From assembly GCA_024401945.1 (NCBI GenBank), contig JAKSKC010000058.1, positions 1 through 8,206 of the forward strand: DNA of 8,206 nt. The letters are read 5' to 3'. The stretch is from Bacteroidales bacterium (GTDB lineage Bacteria; Bacteroidota; Bacteroidia; Bacteroidales; UBA932). The translations under genes were made by a program, and so were the position numbers. The notes beneath the pieces were generated by a model, which worked only from the letters and a program-made list of their open reading frames with translations, ran no database searches and had not been told where the DNA came from. How positions within the stretch are numbered: the first letter of the stretch is position 1; every line of letters starts with the position of its first letter. Below, piece after piece: positions 7,050 to 8,206 of this stretch.

Positions 7050-7703
7050 ATGAAAAGAATTATACCCATTCTGGCGCTCTGCCTTACACTTTTCTCAGGG
7101 TGCAACCCTCTCAGAATCGTCCTCAACTCCAAGGATGAAGACGGAAGCAGGACGGTCCTCACTTCCGACAAGAAGCTTTTCGGCAACTTCTGGACAGCTC
7201 TCGGAGCCAGTGTAAAACCGACCGGGACCGTCTACGGAATCCTCGTCACCTGCGACGCGGACACCGACCACGGCATCTTCGACAAGGGAGACCAGCTCCT
7301 TATCAGGCTTGCCGACAACAGCGTCATCAAACTCGACAATATCTATCACAAGGAATTCGAGAAGGAAACCGAGACCCAGACCAACATCAACAGGATATCG
7401 GATTTCGGATACGTCTACAACTATGACCCCTGGTTCGACGGAGTCTACATCTCACCTTTCGAGATCTCAAGGATGGTACCTACCGTGAGCACAGTCACCA
7501 CTACCAGGTCCTACGCGCTGTATCTGGTTTCCCAAAAACAGCTGGAGGATATCATGAACAAGGGAGTCATCAAACTCCGTATCCAGATCGAGGACAACGA
7601 GTTCGATATGCCTGACCCGGGCAAGGTATCCAAACTGTTCTCAGAGCAGTTCGACTGCCTCAAGGAAGGCATAGCAAACAAAGTGGCAAGGGCTGATTTC
7701 TAG
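7050..7703 (+). CDS. Lipoprotein of unknown function
   Basis: The 217-residue product starts with MKRIIPILALCLTLFSGC, a lipoprotein signal with Cys18 as the lipidated residue. I do not recognise the mature part. It contains a short acidic stretch (NSKDEDGS), a central region that reads as mixed beta strands (TVYGILVTCDADTDHGIFDKGDQLLIRL), an aromatic segment (FGYVYNYDPWFDGVYISPFEIS) and an amphipathic tail. No catalytic motif or repeat is visible. The ATG at 7050 is chosen over an upstream TTG at 6981 because only this start places the signal sequence at the N-terminus, and the TTG lies inside the previous gene. It sits 43 bases after the isomerase-like gene and is followed by a terminator, so it is last in its transcript, with or without its own promoter. 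Confidence 0.8.
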   Translation: MKRIIPILALCLTLFSGCNPLRIVLNSKDEDGSRTVLTSDKKLFGNFWTALGASVKPTGTVYGILVTCDADTDHGIFDKGDQLLIRLADNSVIKLDNIYHKEFEKETETQTNINRISDFGYVYNYDPWFDGVYISPFEISRMVPTVSTVTTTRSYALYLVSQKQLEDIMNKGVIKLRIQIEDNEFDMPDPGKVSKLFSEQFDCLKEGIANKVARADF

Positions 7704-7721
7704 AATCAGTCAAGCACACAC

Positions 7722-7754
7722 AAAAAGGCTTCCAGACATCTGGAAGCCTTTTTT
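7722..7754. terminator. Intrinsic terminator, probably bidirectional
   Basis: A 9-bp perfect stem (GGCTTCCAG, 7727-7735, pairing with CTGGAAGCC, 7740-7748) closes a 4-base loop. It is flanked by an A tract on the left and a T tract on the right that extend the pairing. It starts 18 bases after the lipoprotein stop. The A/T symmetry would also end a transcript arriving on the minus strand from the right. Confidence 0.93.
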
Positions 7755-7827
7755 GTGGAGCATAGGACTCCATTTTCAAGAACAATAATATTCAAAAATA
7801 GTTTTATAAGTATTTGATTATAGCCAC

Positions 7828-7861
7828 TTTAGCGAAAGTACAGTAAATCGAAGTATATTTG
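7828..7861 (+). promoter_or_regulatory. Candidate promoter with perfect TAnnTTTG box
   Basis: TATATTTG at 7854-7861 matches the Bacteroidetes -7 consensus TAnnTTTG exactly. The -33 partner is weaker: TTTA at 7828-7831, 22 bases upstream, against TTTG at about 19-21. Transcription would begin near 7868, about 49 bases before the recombinase start. Confidence 0.4.
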
Positions 7862-7889
7862 GATTTTCAAAATTTTATGCGTATATTTA
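7858..7889 (+). promoter_or_regulatory. Candidate recombinase promoter overlapping the direct repeats
   Basis: TTTG at 7858-7861 is followed after 20 bases by TATATTTA at 7882-7889, which matches TAnnTTTG at all but the last base. The spacing fits the Bacteroidetes promoter pattern. Transcription would start near 7896, about 20 bases before the recombinase ATG. The -7 box spans the join of the two direct repeats, so a protein bound there could block it. Confidence 0.45.
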
Positions 7890-7895
7890 TGCGTA
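7874..7895. repeat. 10-bp direct repeat upstream of the recombinase
   Basis: TTTATGCGTA occurs at 7874-7883 and again at 7886-7895, separated by TA, giving a 12-bp period close to one helical turn. Such short phased repeats are typical of arm sites for tyrosine recombinases, excisionase sites or operators. Which of these applies is not determined by the sequence. Confidence 0.75.
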
Positions 7896-7916
7896 GATTT
7901 TAAACTTAGACCGATT

Positions 7917-8206
7917 ATGCCAGTTACAGTATACCTCGAAAATCGCGAAAGCAAGCGCACCAAGGAGAAGGCGATTCGCGTCCAGTTGTCGGTGAAGGGT
8001 GTTACCCTTCAGTCCACGATTGGGCACTCCATCAATCCTGACAACTGGGATGGAAACAAGGTGAAGCCGAAGAGCTATAAGAATGCTAAGGAAGTCCCGG
8101 CCGAGAGGATCAATGCCGACCTGCAGAAGATTAAGTCCCATTTCACGGAGTGGGAGATGGACCTGAAGGAGAAGCCTACAAAGGAGGACATCAAGAAGCA
8201 CCTGAA
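7917..8206 (+). CDS. Tyrosine-type recombinase/integrase, N-terminal part (3' partial)
   Basis: The frame opens at ATG 7917 and stays open to the window edge (96 full codons). The product begins MPVTVYLENRESKRTKEKAI, then a strand-rich segment RVQLSVKGVTLQSTIG, then the box INPDNWDGNKVKP. This is the form of the N-terminal arm DNA-binding domain of Bacteroidetes tyrosine recombinases. The following helical, lysine-rich stretch (INADLQKIKSHFTEWEMDLKEKPTKEDIKKHL) leads into the core-binding SAM-like domain. The catalytic R-H-R-Y residues are outside the window. Family members integrate conjugative elements and genomic islands or invert promoters. The gene reads away from the chromosomal operon, into what would be the element. 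No Shine-Dalgarno site is visible. Confidence 0.82.
   Translation, partial: MPVTVYLENRESKRTKEKAIRVQLSVKGVTLQSTIGHSINPDNWDGNKVKPKSYKNAKEVPAERINADLQKIKSHFTEWEMDLKEKPTKEDIKKHL

Larger units (their letters stand above)
7755..7916. other. AT-rich spacer, likely end of an integrated element
   Basis: This 162-bp stretch has no ORF and is much richer in A+T than the genes on its left. It lies between the terminator of the chromosomal operon and a recombinase gene reading rightwards, where the left attachment site of an integrated element would be expected. It holds two promoter-like box pairs, a 10-bp direct repeat and, at its left end, a short minus-strand stretch resembling a tRNA 3' end. The exact boundary cannot be set from one side. 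Confidence 0.5.

Noticed and set aside
7756..7772. TGGAG/CTCCA inverted repeat with a 7-base loop as a second hairpin
   Set aside because: A 5-bp stem is weak and lies directly behind a strong terminator; the tRNA-end reading explains the bases at least as well.

Overview
The window looks like Bacteroidales chromosome of medium to fairly high GC, possibly a gut or rumen Rikenellaceae/Alistipes-like lineage. That assignment is inferred from gene content and style: a patatin protein fused to an Omp85-type barrel, MKR-type lipoproteins, few Shine-Dalgarno sites, TTTG/TAnnTTTG-like promoter boxes, and a Bacteroidetes-style tyrosine recombinase at the right edge.

Layout. (1) Positions 1-2190, plus strand: the 3' part of a patatin/POTRA/beta-barrel outer membrane protein, overlapping greA by one base. 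(2) Positions 2191-4692, minus strand: a tight operon read from right to left. It encodes an M48 metalloprotease lipoprotein, a cation diffusion facilitator, a cysteine-rich C_GCAxxG_C_C-type protein and, last, a broken phosphatase locus. The broken locus joins the N-terminus of a purple-acid-phosphatase-like protein to two separated pieces of an alkaline phosphatase. Its tail meets greA stop-to-stop with no spacer. (3) Positions 4693-4737: a short A-rich gap between divergent genes. (4) Positions 4738-7754, plus strand: an exported metallophosphoesterase, an L-fucose-isomerase-like protein and an unrecognised lipoprotein, closed by a strong hairpin terminator. (5) Positions 7755-8206: an AT-rich spacer with promoter-like boxes and a 10-bp direct repeat, followed by the first 96 codons of a tyrosine recombinase running off the window. 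This is probably the end of an integrated element.

Most genes are housekeeping or envelope genes. The left end concerns the outer membrane and transcript elongation. The minus operon combines envelope proteolysis, metal efflux and a cysteine-rich small protein. The right plus-strand set combines a periplasmic phosphoesterase with a sugar-isomerase-like protein. I found no clear new defence or secretion system. The points most worth a second look are the two-junction phosphatase remnant and the putative mobile-element boundary, where a direct repeat overlaps the recombinase promoter.
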